Below are positions 42,664 through 53,805 of a stretch of 64,000 bases of DNA, one piece after another. The notes under the pieces are model-generated. The model was not told the DNA's origin and searched no databases. It saw nothing but the letters and a program-made list of their open reading frames with translations. The position numbers were made by a program, and so were the translations under genes. The DNA is taken from NCBI GenBank assembly GCA_026168455.1, contig CM047425.1:45270362-45334361 (forward strand). Reading direction: 5' to 3'. The DNA is from Theocolax elegans. Lineage: Eukaryota > Arthropoda > Insecta > Hymenoptera > Cerocephalidae. Position 1 is the stretch's first letter, and each line of letters begins with the position of its first letter.

Positions 42664-44340
42664 ATGGGTACCAATGAAAAAGAGAATTCTCGAAATAAAG
42701 ACGCGGCTTCAATTTTGCTTAAGCAGGCGCTTAAAATAAATCCAGATTTTTGTGTTGAAAATCCGGACAAATCTTTAGCTAGTTTGTTAACATTTTTTAA
42801 AGATAGGCATGATAGCGGGATACATTTGTCAGATGAAGCGGTAGGCCTCGATAAAAATATACCTATAATAATTGACTTGTTAAAGGAATTCGTAGACAAA
42901 AAAGATATAATAGAATTTTGCGAAGATAAGTATCTAATTGAAGCTTTAGGCGATTTTACAGAAAAAAGAGTAAATCCAAAATTAATAATCGATTATATTA
43001 TCGGAAACTTAGAAGCAAAAACAAAAGTAGAAGTAAATGGGATAGGTTTTAAACCCGAACTAACAGACGATAACACAACCTATTTTTCGGCAGAAAATAC
43101 AACAATTAAAAATGCAAAAACATCAGAACAACCAATGAAACCTGAAATTGTTAAACGAGATAATAATGTCAGATTTACTACAAGCACACCAATTTTACCA
43201 AATAACTGTAATAATATTAATTTAGTATCGGAGAGATTGCCAAGATTAAATTCGTATTTAACAAACTCAACCTTAGGACAAGAGAGGCCCCTTTCTATAA
43301 AAGACGCACTTGAATTAATACCAAAATATAATGAGGTAAATATTCCATTGAGTCAATTTGTTGACGGATGTAGGAAAGCTTGCAACATAATACATGAACA
43401 ATATGAACCGGACCTCGCAAAATTAATTAAAATGAGATTATATGGAGAAGCATTGAAGAGTGCAGCAAAAAAAAGTTTTGAATCGATTGAAGATATTGCA
43501 AATTTTTTTGATAGTATTTTTGGGTCTGCGAAATCTTGTCATCAATTACACGGTGAATTAGCTAATGTAAAACAGAAAAGGGAAGCAAGTGTCGTAGTTT
43601 TTCAAACAGGGTTAGATCCATCGGTCAAGAAATCACTGAAGCAGCTCGAAGAGAAAAAAGATTAACTAATAATTTCAATCAATCTTTAGAAAATGATTTA
43701 GTAAAATTTTTTATTCGCGGTTTACATTGGGTAATAAAAGCACGAATGGGGCAAGTGTGTAAATTGGATGAAGCTACTCCAGAAGCTATAGAAATCGAAA
43801 GAGATTTTGCATGCTATGAAGTAGAAGAGTTAAATGAAACAATTAAAGTCATAACAGAAAATAAAAATCCTATACAAAGAGTCCATTTTGCCGAAACAAA
43901 ATATACCGATAAATGCCAACTTTGCGGGAGACAGGGCCACCTGGCACCGAAATGCTGGCATTTAGAAAAAATGAGACAACCCCAAGCCAGGGAAAGACGG
44001 CCTACGAATGACTGGGCGGAGTCTCGAGAGTCACGCAGACCGCAATAATGGCCAGGTGAAAAACGGACTAATGAATTTAAGCAGCAAGAAAATCAATATG
44101 TTCGTCGCCAAAATGCAACCTTCCCAAAACAAAATTATACAAATACAGAAAGGATATGCCGATACTGCAAAAAAGAGGGCCATATTATAGAAGAATGTAG
44201 AAAACGGGAATTTAATAATCGAAATCGAGAGAACCGATCGGAAAACGAAAATGGTCTCCGACAACAGGGCGCGAGACGAGAGATCGAGTACACGAGGCGC
44301 CCGAGTTACAAAAAACAGGAACCCACATCATCAAAAGATA
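42664..44340 (+). pseudogene. gag: gag gene (capsid and two zinc knuckles), frameshifted
   Basis: The first ATG (MGTNEKENSRNKD) is 51 bases after the primer site. Codons 1-200 are charged and matrix-like. Capsid motifs begin at ALELIPKYNEVNIPLSQFVD and continue through LAKLIKMRLYGEALKSAAKK and ANFFDSIFGSAKSCHQLHGE. The frame breaks near 43605 and resumes (LENDLVKFFIRGLH) to a first knuckle CQLCGRQGHLAPKC (43917-43958). After another break a second knuckle CRYCKKEGHIIEEC follows (44158-44200). Gag assembles the particle and packages RNA. At least two frameshifts make it non-functional as written. Confidence 0.8.
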
Positions 44341-44374
44341 TGTTCGATTAAGTAAAAATTGCAAGTCGCCAATT

Positions 44375-44710
44375 ATTAAACTTAAAAATCCGAGAAGCAA
44401 CGAGGAAATAACTCTTATTTTAGATTCAGAAGCAGGTCCCAATTTACTAAAATTACAAAACATACCAAAAGACGAAAATATTAATAAAAATGAAATATTA
44501 GAATTTAAAGAAATCACGGAAGAAAGTATTTACACTTTAGGCAAAGTTGACATCAATTTTCCAAAGTTTGACATTGAATTTCATATAATAAATGACAACG
44601 TGCCTATAATCGAAGATGGTTTACTGGGAAGCGATTTTTTTTGTCAATTAGGTGCAAAAATTGATTATGCGAAAAGAATGTTAAGAGTTGTAGACGTCTG
44701 TATCCCTTTT
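44375..44710 (+). pseudogene. Retroviral-type aspartic protease with altered active site
   Basis: The frame reads EEITLILDSEAGPNLLKLQN, then FDIEFHIINDN and IEDGLLGSDFFCQLGAKID, the start and end landmarks of a gypsy protease (catalytic D-S-G and the LGSDF motif before RT). The catalytic triplet is DSE instead of DSG/DTG, a single GGA-to-GAA type change that should inactivate it. The segment connects to the N/Q-rich linker downstream without its own stop until 45256. Confidence 0.75.
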
Positions 44711-45079
44711 GTAGAAGAAAAAATATTATTGATCGACACAAAGGAAAGGTATGAAGACCCGACGATTAATGTCATAGAAAAACGTAACAGTATATTGAAC
44801 GAGAGAACGGGAACGCGTAAGGGAATTTCCGCTAACCCTATGAGTGTCAATGCAAGAGAGGGTGAGGAAGTCGTAAAACATATCACACAGGTAATAAAAC
44901 CACCTAAAAGGAATTCGTTTGGGGAAACAGGAAAAACAAATGATGCTAATGAAAATTTTCAACGAAGGGAGGTGTCGACCCGAGAGGTCGATCATATTAA
45001 TAAGAAAGTATATCTTGTAGAAGAAACGCGAATTCGAGGACATATAAGCCCATCGCGTAAGCAAGAGTCAATTCTAATT

Positions 45080-45760
45080 AAATCTCAAAGTCAGGACCCA
45101 CCGGGTAGTCGAAGTCAATTAAAAAATCAGAAAGATATTCAAATTCGATCTCAATGTAAAAATAAATTGGAAATACAAGATCCCAAACGAAATCAAAATC
45201 AAATTCCAATTCAAAATCGAAATCTAAATCAAAATGCAAGTTTAAATGAAATTTAATATCAAATTCTAAATCAAAACTCAAATTCAAATTCCATTTCAAA
45301 ATCGAAATCTAAATCAAAATGCAAGTTTAAATGAAATTTAATATCAAATTCTAAATCAAAATTCAAATTCAAATGAAATTCAAAATCAAATTCTAAATCA
45401 AAATTCAAATTCTAAATCAAAATACAAATTCAAATGAAATTCAAAATCAAATTCTAAATCAAAATTCAAATTCAAATGAAAGTCAATATCAAATTCTAAA
45501 TCAAAATTCAAATTCAAATGAAAGTCAAAATCAAATTCTAAATCAAAATTCAAATTCAAATGAAATTCAAAATTAAATTCTAAATCAAAATTCAAATTCA
45601 TAATCATAATTCAAGTTCAACTGGAATTCAATATCAAATTCTAAATCAAAATTCAAGTTCAAATGAAATTCAAAATCAAATTCAAAATCTAAAATCGAGT
45701 TCAAAGGTAACTCAATATCGAAGTCTAAATGAAATTCCAAGCCTAAATCAAGTCTTACGT
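45080..45760 (+). repeat. 42-bp minisatellite encoding an Asn/Gln/Ser repeat in pol linker
   Basis: An imperfect tandem array of AATTCAAATTCAAATGAAA...CAAATTCTAAATCAAA units. In the coding frame the unit reads NQNSNSNESQNQIL (14 residues), repeated about eight or more times with frame breaks. It lies between the protease and the RT domain. The minus-strand frames rich in FDLEFxFxFHLNLN are shadows of the array. Confidence 0.8.
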
Positions 45761-45928
45761 ACGAAGGCAGTATGTAAGCCTAATGTATGTAAATTAATCG
45801 AACAAGGAAACGAAGAGACAAGTCAAGAAATTAAAATCATTAAAAAATTAGAAACAAATACCAAATCGAACCCAGAAATAAGGGAGAACGATGAAAAATA
45901 CTTTAATCATGAAATTAATAAAGAAAGA

Positions 45929-46990
45929 TTGCAAAAGCACTCCTCAAGTAAAAAAAATAATCTCTTAAATGAACTCGAAAGTGATGAGGCAACTAATAAA
46001 TCAAGCGTGCACCCAAATCCAAGAAACGAGAACGAAATAAGTAATGAAAAATATTCTAATTTTGAGATAAAGAGAAAAGATATGGTAAGTCTCGATAATA
46101 ATACAAAAAATAAAAAGGCATTAGCACAAAATGAAAATGTAGACGCAAACGAATTCGATGAAGAAAGGTTGTTAATTTCGACACGCATGTTACAAAAAAT
46201 TCTAGAGGAAGGTTTAATGAATAATGGAATTCTGTGGAATAATAACCAAGACATGGAAATGTTAATAAGTAATCTACTAATGGAAATAAAGTATCATGAC
46301 AACTCAACAAATAACACAAAGGAATTAAGAGAAAATCTAAATAAATTAGGAAATTATGTAAAACTACATGCCTTTGGGGGAGAATCTCATAAAAATGTTA
46401 TTAAAGATACATTGGAGGGTTTACTTAAATTAAGAATTAATTTAAAAGGAAAAGGCGGAAAGAAACTAAAAGGTAGTCATAAAGTTTATCGCTTAGCATG
46501 TGTCATACCAAAAGGGAGAGCGGAAAAGGTAAAATCATTACTACGACTTGACCATTTGGCTGCTGATGAAAGAGAAGAAATAGAAAATTTAATTGAGAAA
46601 TATAGCGACATCTTTTACCTTCCGGGTGAAAAATTAACAGCAACACATATTTTAAAACTAACAATCCCAACAACGGATGATGTACCAATAACTTCAAAAC
46701 AATACCGATTACCTCCGGTACATAAAGAAGAAATAGCAAGACAAGTGCAAGACTTATTAAAAGACGGCATTATCGAACCATCTACCTCATCGTACTCAAG
46801 CCCTTGTTTTCTAGTTCCTAAGAAAGAGGACATACAAGGACGCAAGCAATACAGAATGGTGATCGACTATCGCAAATTAAATGCGAAAACTTTAGACGAC
46901 CAATTTCCGCCACCGAATATAACTGAAATAATAGACCAATTGGGAAAAAATTCTCAACTTTTGATCTTAAGGCTTCGTATCATCAAATAG
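45929..46990 (+). pseudogene. pol: pol: linker and N-terminal half of reverse transcriptase
   Basis: 353 codons. Charged linker, then EREEIENLIEKYSDIFYLPG (typical just before gypsy RT), THILKLTIPTTDDVPITSKQ, YRLPPVHKEEIARQV, LLKDGIIEPSTSSYSSPCFL, VPKKEDIQGRKQYRMVIDYR and KLNAKTLDDQFPPPNITEII. It breaks in an A-run near 46955; the first catalytic Asp (STFDLKASYHQIEID) is readable in the next frame. Continuous with the RT half at 47041. Confidence 0.85.
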
Positions 46991-47040
46991 AAATTGACGA
47001 ACGAGACCGTCACAAAACCGCGTTTGTTACAAACGGAGAT

Positions 47041-48384
47041 TTGTACCATTTTAACCGAGGAAGCTTTGGACTACGAACAATGCCGGCTACATTCTCAAGA
47101 GCACTTTCAATTGCACTCGCTGGACTTATCAATAAAGAACTTTTTTGCTTTATTGATGATATTATATGTTATTCGGAGACTCTACAAGAGCATATTAAAA
47201 GATTAGAGAATTTATTTATTAGATTACGAAAAGCGGTTTTAAAATTACAACCAGAGAAATGTGAATTTTTTAAAAAAACAGTTACATATTTAGGTCATGT
47301 TATTAGTGCAGAAGGAATTAAACCAGATTCGCGGAAAATTGAAGCTGTACGAAAATTTCCACGCCCTCAAAATGCTAAAAATATCAAGCAATTTTTGGGT
47401 TTAGCGGGCTACTATAGAAGATTTATTTATCAATTTTCAAAAATTACAAAACCTTTAACGGATTTATTAAAAAAGGACGTTCAATTTAAATGGTCAGAAG
47501 AAACAGAAAAGGCATTTGAGACATTACGCATTAGTTTATGCGAAAAACCAGTATTAATTTTTCCAAATTTCGAAATTACTTTCAATCTAACGACCGACGC
47601 TTCGGGATATGCAATTGCTGGAGTCTTAAGTCAAGGTGAGATAGGGAAAAATCAACCCGTTGCATGCGTCTCTCGAGTTCTTTCGGATGTTGAAAAACGT
47701 TGGGACACGTTTAACAAAGAAGGACTAGCAATAATATTTTGCATTAAGCATTTCCGACCGTATTTATTTGGACGAAAATTTTATCTTATAACAGATCATA
47801 AACCACTGGTATGGTTACAAACGCACAAGGACCCGAACTCACGAGTTACGCGATGGCGTCTTATGCTCGCGGAGTACGATTTCGAAATTAAATACAGACC
47901 GGGTCGTTTAAATGTAGCAGACGCATTGTCTAGAAACCCCATAGACAAGGTCCTAGTTATTACGAGAAGCAAGGCAATAGCGGCAGGTGATGAGCCCGAG
48001 TCTAGCCTAGTTGAACCACCGCGGGGTATGACCACGAGAGCGAAGGCGGGTCGCCAGGTAGGCCAGCGATATTTAGACGCGATAGAGGCTCTACGCCCGC
48101 AAAGGGGAAGAAAAAACGAGAGGCGAGCGAACGAACAATCACCGGACCGTGGAGAAGGAACGCACGACGATACGGAGGTGGAAACTTTCGAGCCGGAACC
48201 CCTCGTTCACTCGGAAAATGCGCGATTACACTTACACGAAGATCTTGATCATGTTAATGAATCATTACTTGAAAACGATCCGCAATTCAATCCTGATCAA
48301 ATAAACGAAGAGACGTCGATTTATGAAGAACAATTTAATCAAATTAACGATAAACAAGTAATTATTACAACCAGAGAAATGTGA
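47041..48384 (+). pseudogene. pol: pol: RT C-terminal half, RNase H and connection, duplicated unit 1
   Basis: RT: GDLYHFNRGSFGLRTMPATF, LFCFIDDIICYSETL (catalytic F/Y-I-D-D) and KKTVTYLGHVISAEGIKPDS. Then the gypsy thumb FLGLAGYYRRFI. RNase H: FNLTTDASGYAIAGVLSQGE (Asp), WDTFNKEGLAIIFCIKHFRP (Glu) and FYLITDHKPLVWLQ (Asp). Then the connection RLMLAEYDFEIKYRPG and NVADALSR. From 47244 on this is duplicated; unit 1 stops (REM*) where the repeat restarts at 48364. Confidence 0.85.
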
Positions 48385-49482
48385 ATTTTTTAAAAAACAG
48401 TTACATATTTAGGTCATGTTATTAGTGCAGAAGGAATTAAACCAGATTCGCGGAAAATTGAAGCTGTACGAAAATTTCCACGCCCTCAAAATGCTAAAAA
48501 TATCAAGCAATTTTTGGGTTTAGCGGGCTACTATAGAAGATTTATTTATCAATTTTCAAAAATTACAAAACCTTTAACGGATTTATTAAAAAAGGACGTT
48601 CAATTTAAATGGTCAGAAGAAACAGAAAAGGCATTTGAGACATTACGCATTAGTTTATGCGAAAAACCAGTATTAATTTTTCCAAATTTCGAAATTACTT
48701 TCAATCTAACGACCGACGCTTCGGGATATGCAATTGCTGGAGTCTTAAGTCAAGGTGAGATAGGGAAAAATCAACCCGTTGCATGCGTCTCTCGAGTTCT
48801 TTCGGATGTTGAAAAACGTTGGGACACGTTTAACAAAGAAGGACTAGCAATAATATTTTGCATTAAGCATTTCCGACCGTATTATTTGGACGAAAATTTT
48901 ATCTTATAACAGATCATAAACCACTGGTATGGTTACAAACGCACAAGGACCCGAACTCACGAGTTACGCGATGGCGTCTTATGCTCGCGGAGTACGATTT
49001 CGAAATTAAATACAGACCGGGTCGTTTAAATGTAGCAGACGCATTGTCTAGAAACCCCATAGACAAGGTCCTAGTTATTACGAGAAGCAAGGCAATAGCG
49101 GCAGGTGATGAGCCCGAGTCTAGCCTAGTTGAACCACCGCGGGGTATGACCACGAGAGCGAAGGCGGGTCGCCAGGTAGGCCAGCGATATTTAGACGCGA
49201 TAGAGGCTCTACGCCCGCAAAGGGGAAGAAAAAACGAGAGGCGAGCGAACGAACAATCACCGGACCGTGGAGAAGGAACGCACGACGATACGGAGGTGGA
49301 AACTTTCGAGCCGGAACCCCTCGTTCACTCGGAAAATGCGCGATTACACTTACACGAAGATCTTGATCATGTTAATGAATCATTACTTGAAAACGATCCG
49401 CAATTCAATCCTGATCAAATAAACGAAGAGACGTCGATTTATGAAGAACAATTTAATCAAATTAACGATAAACAAGTAATTA
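48364..49482 (+). repeat. 1.12-kb tandem duplication within pol (unit 2)
   Basis: Repeats 47244-48363 (from ATTACAACCAGAGAAATGTG) with a few single-base deletions, for example one A near 48397 and bases near 48884. It then joins integrase at ATTACATGCAGAGAAAAATT. The two breakpoints share the imperfect 17-base match ATTACAACCAGAGAAAT / ATTACATGCAGAGAAAA, suggesting slippage at short homology. It inserts a second RNase H and breaks pol. Confidence 0.9.
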
Positions 49483-50537
49483 TTACATGCAGAGAAAAAT
49501 TATTTATGCGTAAGGACAATTATATGTATTTTGTTGCTACAACAGGAGAACCATGCGACGATGGGGCTTCGCAATTAAAACTACAGAATAAATTTAAAGA
49601 TAGAGGTACAAGATTTTATAAGAAAATTTTGAATTGCCAATTAAAAAAATTGGTTAGGGTTAAAACTAGAGCTCCAATGGTTATTACAAACTCGGGAACG
49701 CACGCTATGGACCGAATAAGTATGGATATTGTTGGTCCCTTATGCAAAACCAATCGGGGAAACGAGTACATTTTAACCTTGCAAGACTTATTAACTAAAT
49801 TCGCATTAGCTGAGCCCTTGGCGCGAATTTCGGCCATGGATGTAGCGAATGGTTTAATAAGAAAAGTCATATGCATATTTGGCGCACCTCGAATAATCCT
49901 TACGGATCAAGGTACGAATTTCATGAGTAAATTAATGAAAAGAATAGCAAAAATATTTAGAATTAAACAAACTAAAACCACGGCGTTCCACCCACAATCA
50001 AACGGTGGACTTGAACGATCGCACTCAAGTCTCATTGAATACTTGAAATTTTTTGTACATAGTAATCGAACAGATTGGGACGATTATCTGGATTTGGCTA
50101 CCTTTAATTTTAACACGGGAATTAGTAAGTCTACATGGCATACGCCGTTTGAACTCGTGTTCGGCCGACTGGCACGCACACCCTCGAACGCACCGGTCGA
50201 AACAGAAGACCTGGCGCCTACATACGATGGTTATCTTGAAGATTTAGTCAAGCGCCTAAATAGTCTACAAAACATAGCCCAACAAAACCTTTTAAAGGCA
50301 AAACTTCGAGCCAAGAAATACTACGATCGTAAGGTAAACGTTTTAACACTACAAATCGGTGATTACGTATGGCTGCAAAAGGGGCCAAAACCTAAGAAAT
50401 TTGACGATCAATACTCGGGTCCATTTTTAGTTCTAGACGTTTCCGACAATGGGAATGTAAAAATTCAAATAAATGGAAATAAAAATAAAATAGTGCACAT
50501 AAATCGCTTACGCGAAACGCATATTGAAACCGAATAA
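48981..50537 (+). CDS. pol: pol C-terminus: RNase H end, connection and integrase (zinc domain deleted)
   Basis: A 518-codon frame open to the natural pol stop. After the connection (KYRPGRLNVADALSRNP) and an acidic linker, the integrase core shows MDRISMDIVGPL (Asp), PRIILTDQGTNFMSK (Asp) and HPQSNGGLERSHSSLIEYL (Glu), i.e. a full DDE triad. The C-terminal part KKYYDRKVNVLTLQIGDYV and PGPFLV-like SGPFLVLDVS are also present. The N-terminal H-H-C-C zinc domain is missing: CDDGASQLKLQNKF passes directly to LNCQLKKLVRVKTRAP, so ~100 residues appear deleted in frame. Integrase inserts the cDNA into the host genome; without the zinc domain activity is doubtful. Confidence 0.8.
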   Translation: MLAEYDFEIKYRPGRLNVADALSRNPIDKVLVITRSKAIAAGDEPESSLVEPPRGMTTRAKAGRQVGQRYLDAIEALRPQRGRKNERRANEQSPDRGEGTHDDTEVETFEPEPLVHSENARLHLHEDLDHVNESLLENDPQFNPDQINEETSIYEEQFNQINDKQVIITCREKLFMRKDNYMYFVATTGEPCDDGASQLKLQNKFKDRGTRFYKKILNCQLKKLVRVKTRAPMVITNSGTHAMDRISMDIVGPLCKTNRGNEYILTLQDLLTKFALAEPLARISAMDVANGLIRKVICIFGAPRIILTDQGTNFMSKLMKRIAKIFRIKQTKTTAFHPQSNGGLERSHSSLIEYLKFFVHSNRTDWDDYLDLATFNFNTGISKSTWHTPFELVFGRLARTPSNAPVETEDLAPTYDGYLEDLVKRLNSLQNIAQQNLLKAKLRAKKYYDRKVNVLTLQIGDYVWLQKGPKPKKFDDQYSGPFLVLDVSDNGNVKIQINGNKNKIVHINRLRETHIETE

Positions 50538-50539
50538 AC

Positions 50540-50775
50540 TTGTTGGTATTTAAATTTAAGAGCATGACGAATGTAAATAAAAAAAATAAGCCATGTATAT
50601 AGCAAAACTCTAACAATGATATGTATTTTCACAAATGCAAAAATGCTAAGGAAATCAATAAAGAATCAGTCAATAGATTCTGATAATTTAAAAAAAAAAC
50701 GGAAAGATAAAACTAAGCATTTTTGCAACGGTTCTATAAATAAATAAAAAAAGAACGCTTTCATGAACTTATTTA
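50540..50775 (+). promoter_or_regulatory. pol-env spacer with splice-acceptor-like end
   Basis: AT-rich spacer after the pol stop. It ends with TTATTTAATGTTGCAG immediately before an ATG at 50785 (a second in-frame ATG lies at 50776 inside the acceptor sequence). Placement suggests a 3' splice site for a spliced envelope mRNA (inference). Confidence 0.45.
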
Positions 50776-52893
50776 ATGTTGCAGATGAGTTGTAAAACAC
50801 TATTGGCCATCATTTATCTCACAATTATTATACCAAGGAAAATCTATATTAACGCAATCATAGGGTACGACTGTTCGCAGCACGTCTCAAATTTAACAAC
50901 ATTTTCGTTAATTCACGTAGGAGAATGCGACATACCTGAACCGGTAGTAAATACAACAAAAATTTATGTACGACTATTGCAATTAAATGATTTTTCAAGC
51001 ACTCATGTAAAGCTTTGTAAAGTAGAAATAAAAAGATCGGTAACATACTGCGGCGCGTTTTCGCATAGAAAAGACAAAAACAGAGGGGAGGTTCAGTTTA
51101 TTGATGAAATTTCTAGGGAAGAATGTAATAGAATGCATGTATACCGCGCACACCGAGTACGAGACGAAGTAATAAGTAACTTAAAACTGAACGGATCGAT
51201 TGTCCACCCAATGACGTTTGTTGGAAAGGTAGGTCAAGCAGGAGATTGTAGTAACGCAGGAATGTACGCGGATCCATATGGTATTTTTGACGATGCTATA
51301 GTCACGGGCTATGTTACCATTACTTTAAGGGATTACTATGCACCGGTAAACTTAAATGCTAACGAGGTTATTTTACGATCCGGTACGCGCTGTAAGTTTA
51401 ATCAAGATGATTGTATTGACGTAGAAGCAGGGTACGCCTTTTGGGATAGGTTACCAGTACAGGCATGCGAACGCAGTAAATACTCAGAATTATACGCGGG
51501 TTATGTTAATAAAGTTGTAGAACAAGGCAATGAGCAACATCCGGTATATGTAATGGAATCGAGCGAGATAACCTTTGCTTTTACGACTTTAGGACAAATT
51601 CCGGTGTGTTCGTATGAATTAATTAGAACAGAGCACCCAAAATTATTTTTTTAGAAGGACCAATAACAGAAACCTTCCAAGCCGTAAGAAATCCGTCAAT
51701 AGAAAATCTCGACATTTTTGCATACGTAAACTCTAAATTCGTTTACGTAGAAAAACATATTAAAGGACAATTAAAAACATTATATCGCAATTTAATTTTG
51801 CAAAAATGCGAATTGGAAAGAAGACTTATATCAAATGCATTAAGCATTGCAGCAACAGCACCTGACGTTTTTGCATATCAAATCATGAAAAAAAGTGGTT
51901 ACATGGGCTTGGTAGCCGGAGAAGTTGTGCACTTAATGAAGTGCGTATAAATTGACGTTCAACGAAGAGAAACTACAAAATGTTACCAAGAGTTACCAGT
52001 AACCAAAGACGGCAAAGATTATTTTTTGACGCCAAGGACACATATTTTAAAACAATATTGGAACCGAAGCTGCCTGCAGTGTTCTGATTCCTCCTATGTT
52101 CTTACTAGGGGAAGATTGGTTTACTATTTTACCAAGAGGAACAACTAAGGGAGTAAAACCAGACATTTTAAAACCAACTACTAAAAATAACTGGAATTAC
52201 ACAGAGCCAACCGAACTTGCAAATAGCGGAATTTACACCCAAGCGGAGATCCAAGCACTAAGACAACACCTTATGTTTCCCGTAGAAAGGCCAGCCATGT
52301 TGAACACAATTGCATTAGGAATGACCGGGAAAAAGGTAGATAAAAACGGTATGTCTATTACCCGATTATTCGATGAAGAAGCGTTAATAGAATTAGCCAA
52401 TAACACTTGGATGAAAATTTGGGGGCAATTATATACTTTCGGATCATTTAGCGCAGCTATTATAGGCATTTTTATGATAGGGCGTTTAATAAAATTTTTA
52501 GTTGATACCATTTTACATGGTTATGCTTTGTATAGTTTATATGGGTGGTCACTTCATATTATAGGAGCCATTTGGAATTCAGTCACTCAATTATTACTGC
52601 ACGTCGCAAGGGATAAACCAACGCGTGACGCAAGGAAAAAGAGGGAAGAACAAGCTACGCCTTCGGAAGTAGCGGGCACTCGAGCGGAACATTTTTCGGA
52701 CTCGCACGTACCTTTCGCCCCGCCCGAACCTAGCATCTACACGGCACAACCCACTGTGGTAAGAGTCAATGAGTCAGGAGGGGGTAAAATAGTAAGTTGC
52801 GGAGCTCAAAATAATCTATATCCGCAAATATTTATAGAACCGGATATATCTTCTCTACCGCCACGCAGAAAACGCAAATTCGATAACGTGTAA
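50776..52893 (+). pseudogene. env: Envelope-like glycoprotein gene 1, frameshifted
   Basis: Two long blocks: 50776-51654 (292 codons) and 52096-52893 (265 codons), with coding-like sequence in other frames between, so at least two frameshifts. The start is a signal-peptide-like hydrophobic run (LLAIIYLTIIIP). The first block is Cys-rich (IGYDCSQH, GECDIPEP, YCGAFSH, CERSKYSELY) with N-glycosylation sites. The second block has hydrophobic segments (FSAAIIGIFMIGRLIKFLV, LYGWSLHIIGAIW) that look membrane-spanning, and a tail of ~90 residues rich in Pro, Glu and basic residues. The Cys pattern and ending recall the mononegavirus/chuvirus-like glycoproteins captured by insect LTR elements; this is by family resemblance only. 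It would act in cell entry of particles. As written it is broken. Confidence 0.6.
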
Positions 52894-53056
52894 ATTTTGC
52901 TATTTCAACTGCAGGTTTTTTTTTAAACAAAAAAAATAAAAGGTGTCATTTATAAAATGAAAAAAAACTGTAAAATGGAAAAAAAATATATATATTAGCA
53001 GAAGTACAAAGATATAATGTTATGAGCGCTTTGATTAATTTGAGAATTCAAATTAC
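52894..53056 (+). other. Spacer with A/T-runs between env 1 and gag fragment
   Basis: No feature beyond short homopolymers. Confidence 0.4.
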
Positions 53057-53338
53057 ATGGGCATCGCAAAAACGAAACGAAAGCACTTTCCAATTCGGCG
53101 CACGAATGGAGAAATAGCACAAGAAGAATGCAGGGAAATAACCGATTCATGCCTACAACGCGAAAATCTAGCAATTAGTACATTTTTAAAGGGGCTTCGA
53201 CCGAAAGTCAAAAGATACATTTGTAAACCGGAAATCTACACAAATCTGGACCATGCAATTCGTCATGCGCGCAACATTCAATATCATTTAGATGACTTGA
53301 TAATGTTTAGAAAACGATGCTCGATTATTCTACAGTAA
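53057..53338 (+). pseudogene. Stray gag fragment between the two envelope genes
   Basis: 93 codons; EITDSCLQRENLAISTFLKG then LRPKVKRYICKPEIYTNLDH and AIRHARNIQ match the end of gypsy-type capsid domains. The element's own gag has the counterpart (FNQSLENDLVKFFIRGLHWV) near 43700. It is not a recent copy of that gag because the sequences differ widely. It suggests that the downstream envelope region was brought in from a second retroelement by recombination or nested insertion. Confidence 0.55.
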
Positions 53339-53695
53339 TTAATTTAAATACATAAAATAAATAATCGATTTTTTTTATCCATACAGAATTGAATGGACGA
53401 TGGTGTAGATCGATGGGAAAATCGAAACCTTTCATGCTACAGGCCAATTCTGCCGCATCCAGTTCTTTTCTACGCAAGATTATAGTAACCTTTTGCGATA
53501 AATATTAATGAAATATTATTAGCAAATCTGTCTAAGTACTTTAGGGACAAAAGACTCAATTAATCTTAGGACTAAAAATTAATATTACGTAAAAAAAATG
53601 AAGGGAATGTAATATATATATATATAGTTCATTATTTATTTACTTGCTACTGTTTGTGGTTTGCCGATCGATATAAAGTTTTAATTAAGAATTAA

Positions 53696-53738
<43 letters not shown>

Positions 53739-53805
53739 ATACCTATATTTAAACAGTATAGGAATATTCTATAAGTTTAAATAGTATACTATATTAATAA
53801 AAAAA
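53339..53805. other. Non-coding segment with (TA)n
   Basis: AT-rich, with TA microsatellites at 53610-53624 and 53699-53733. A TAAA-rich run precedes the next ATG. No gene. Confidence 0.5.

Noticed and set aside
45078..45607. Minus-strand proteins rich in FDLEFDFDFHLNLN
   Set aside because: Antisense shadow of the N/Q/S-coding minisatellite in the pol gene.
47796..49153. Minus-strand ORF MVIPRGGSTRLDSGSS repeated twice
   Set aside because: Shadow of the duplicated RNase H/connection region on the plus strand.
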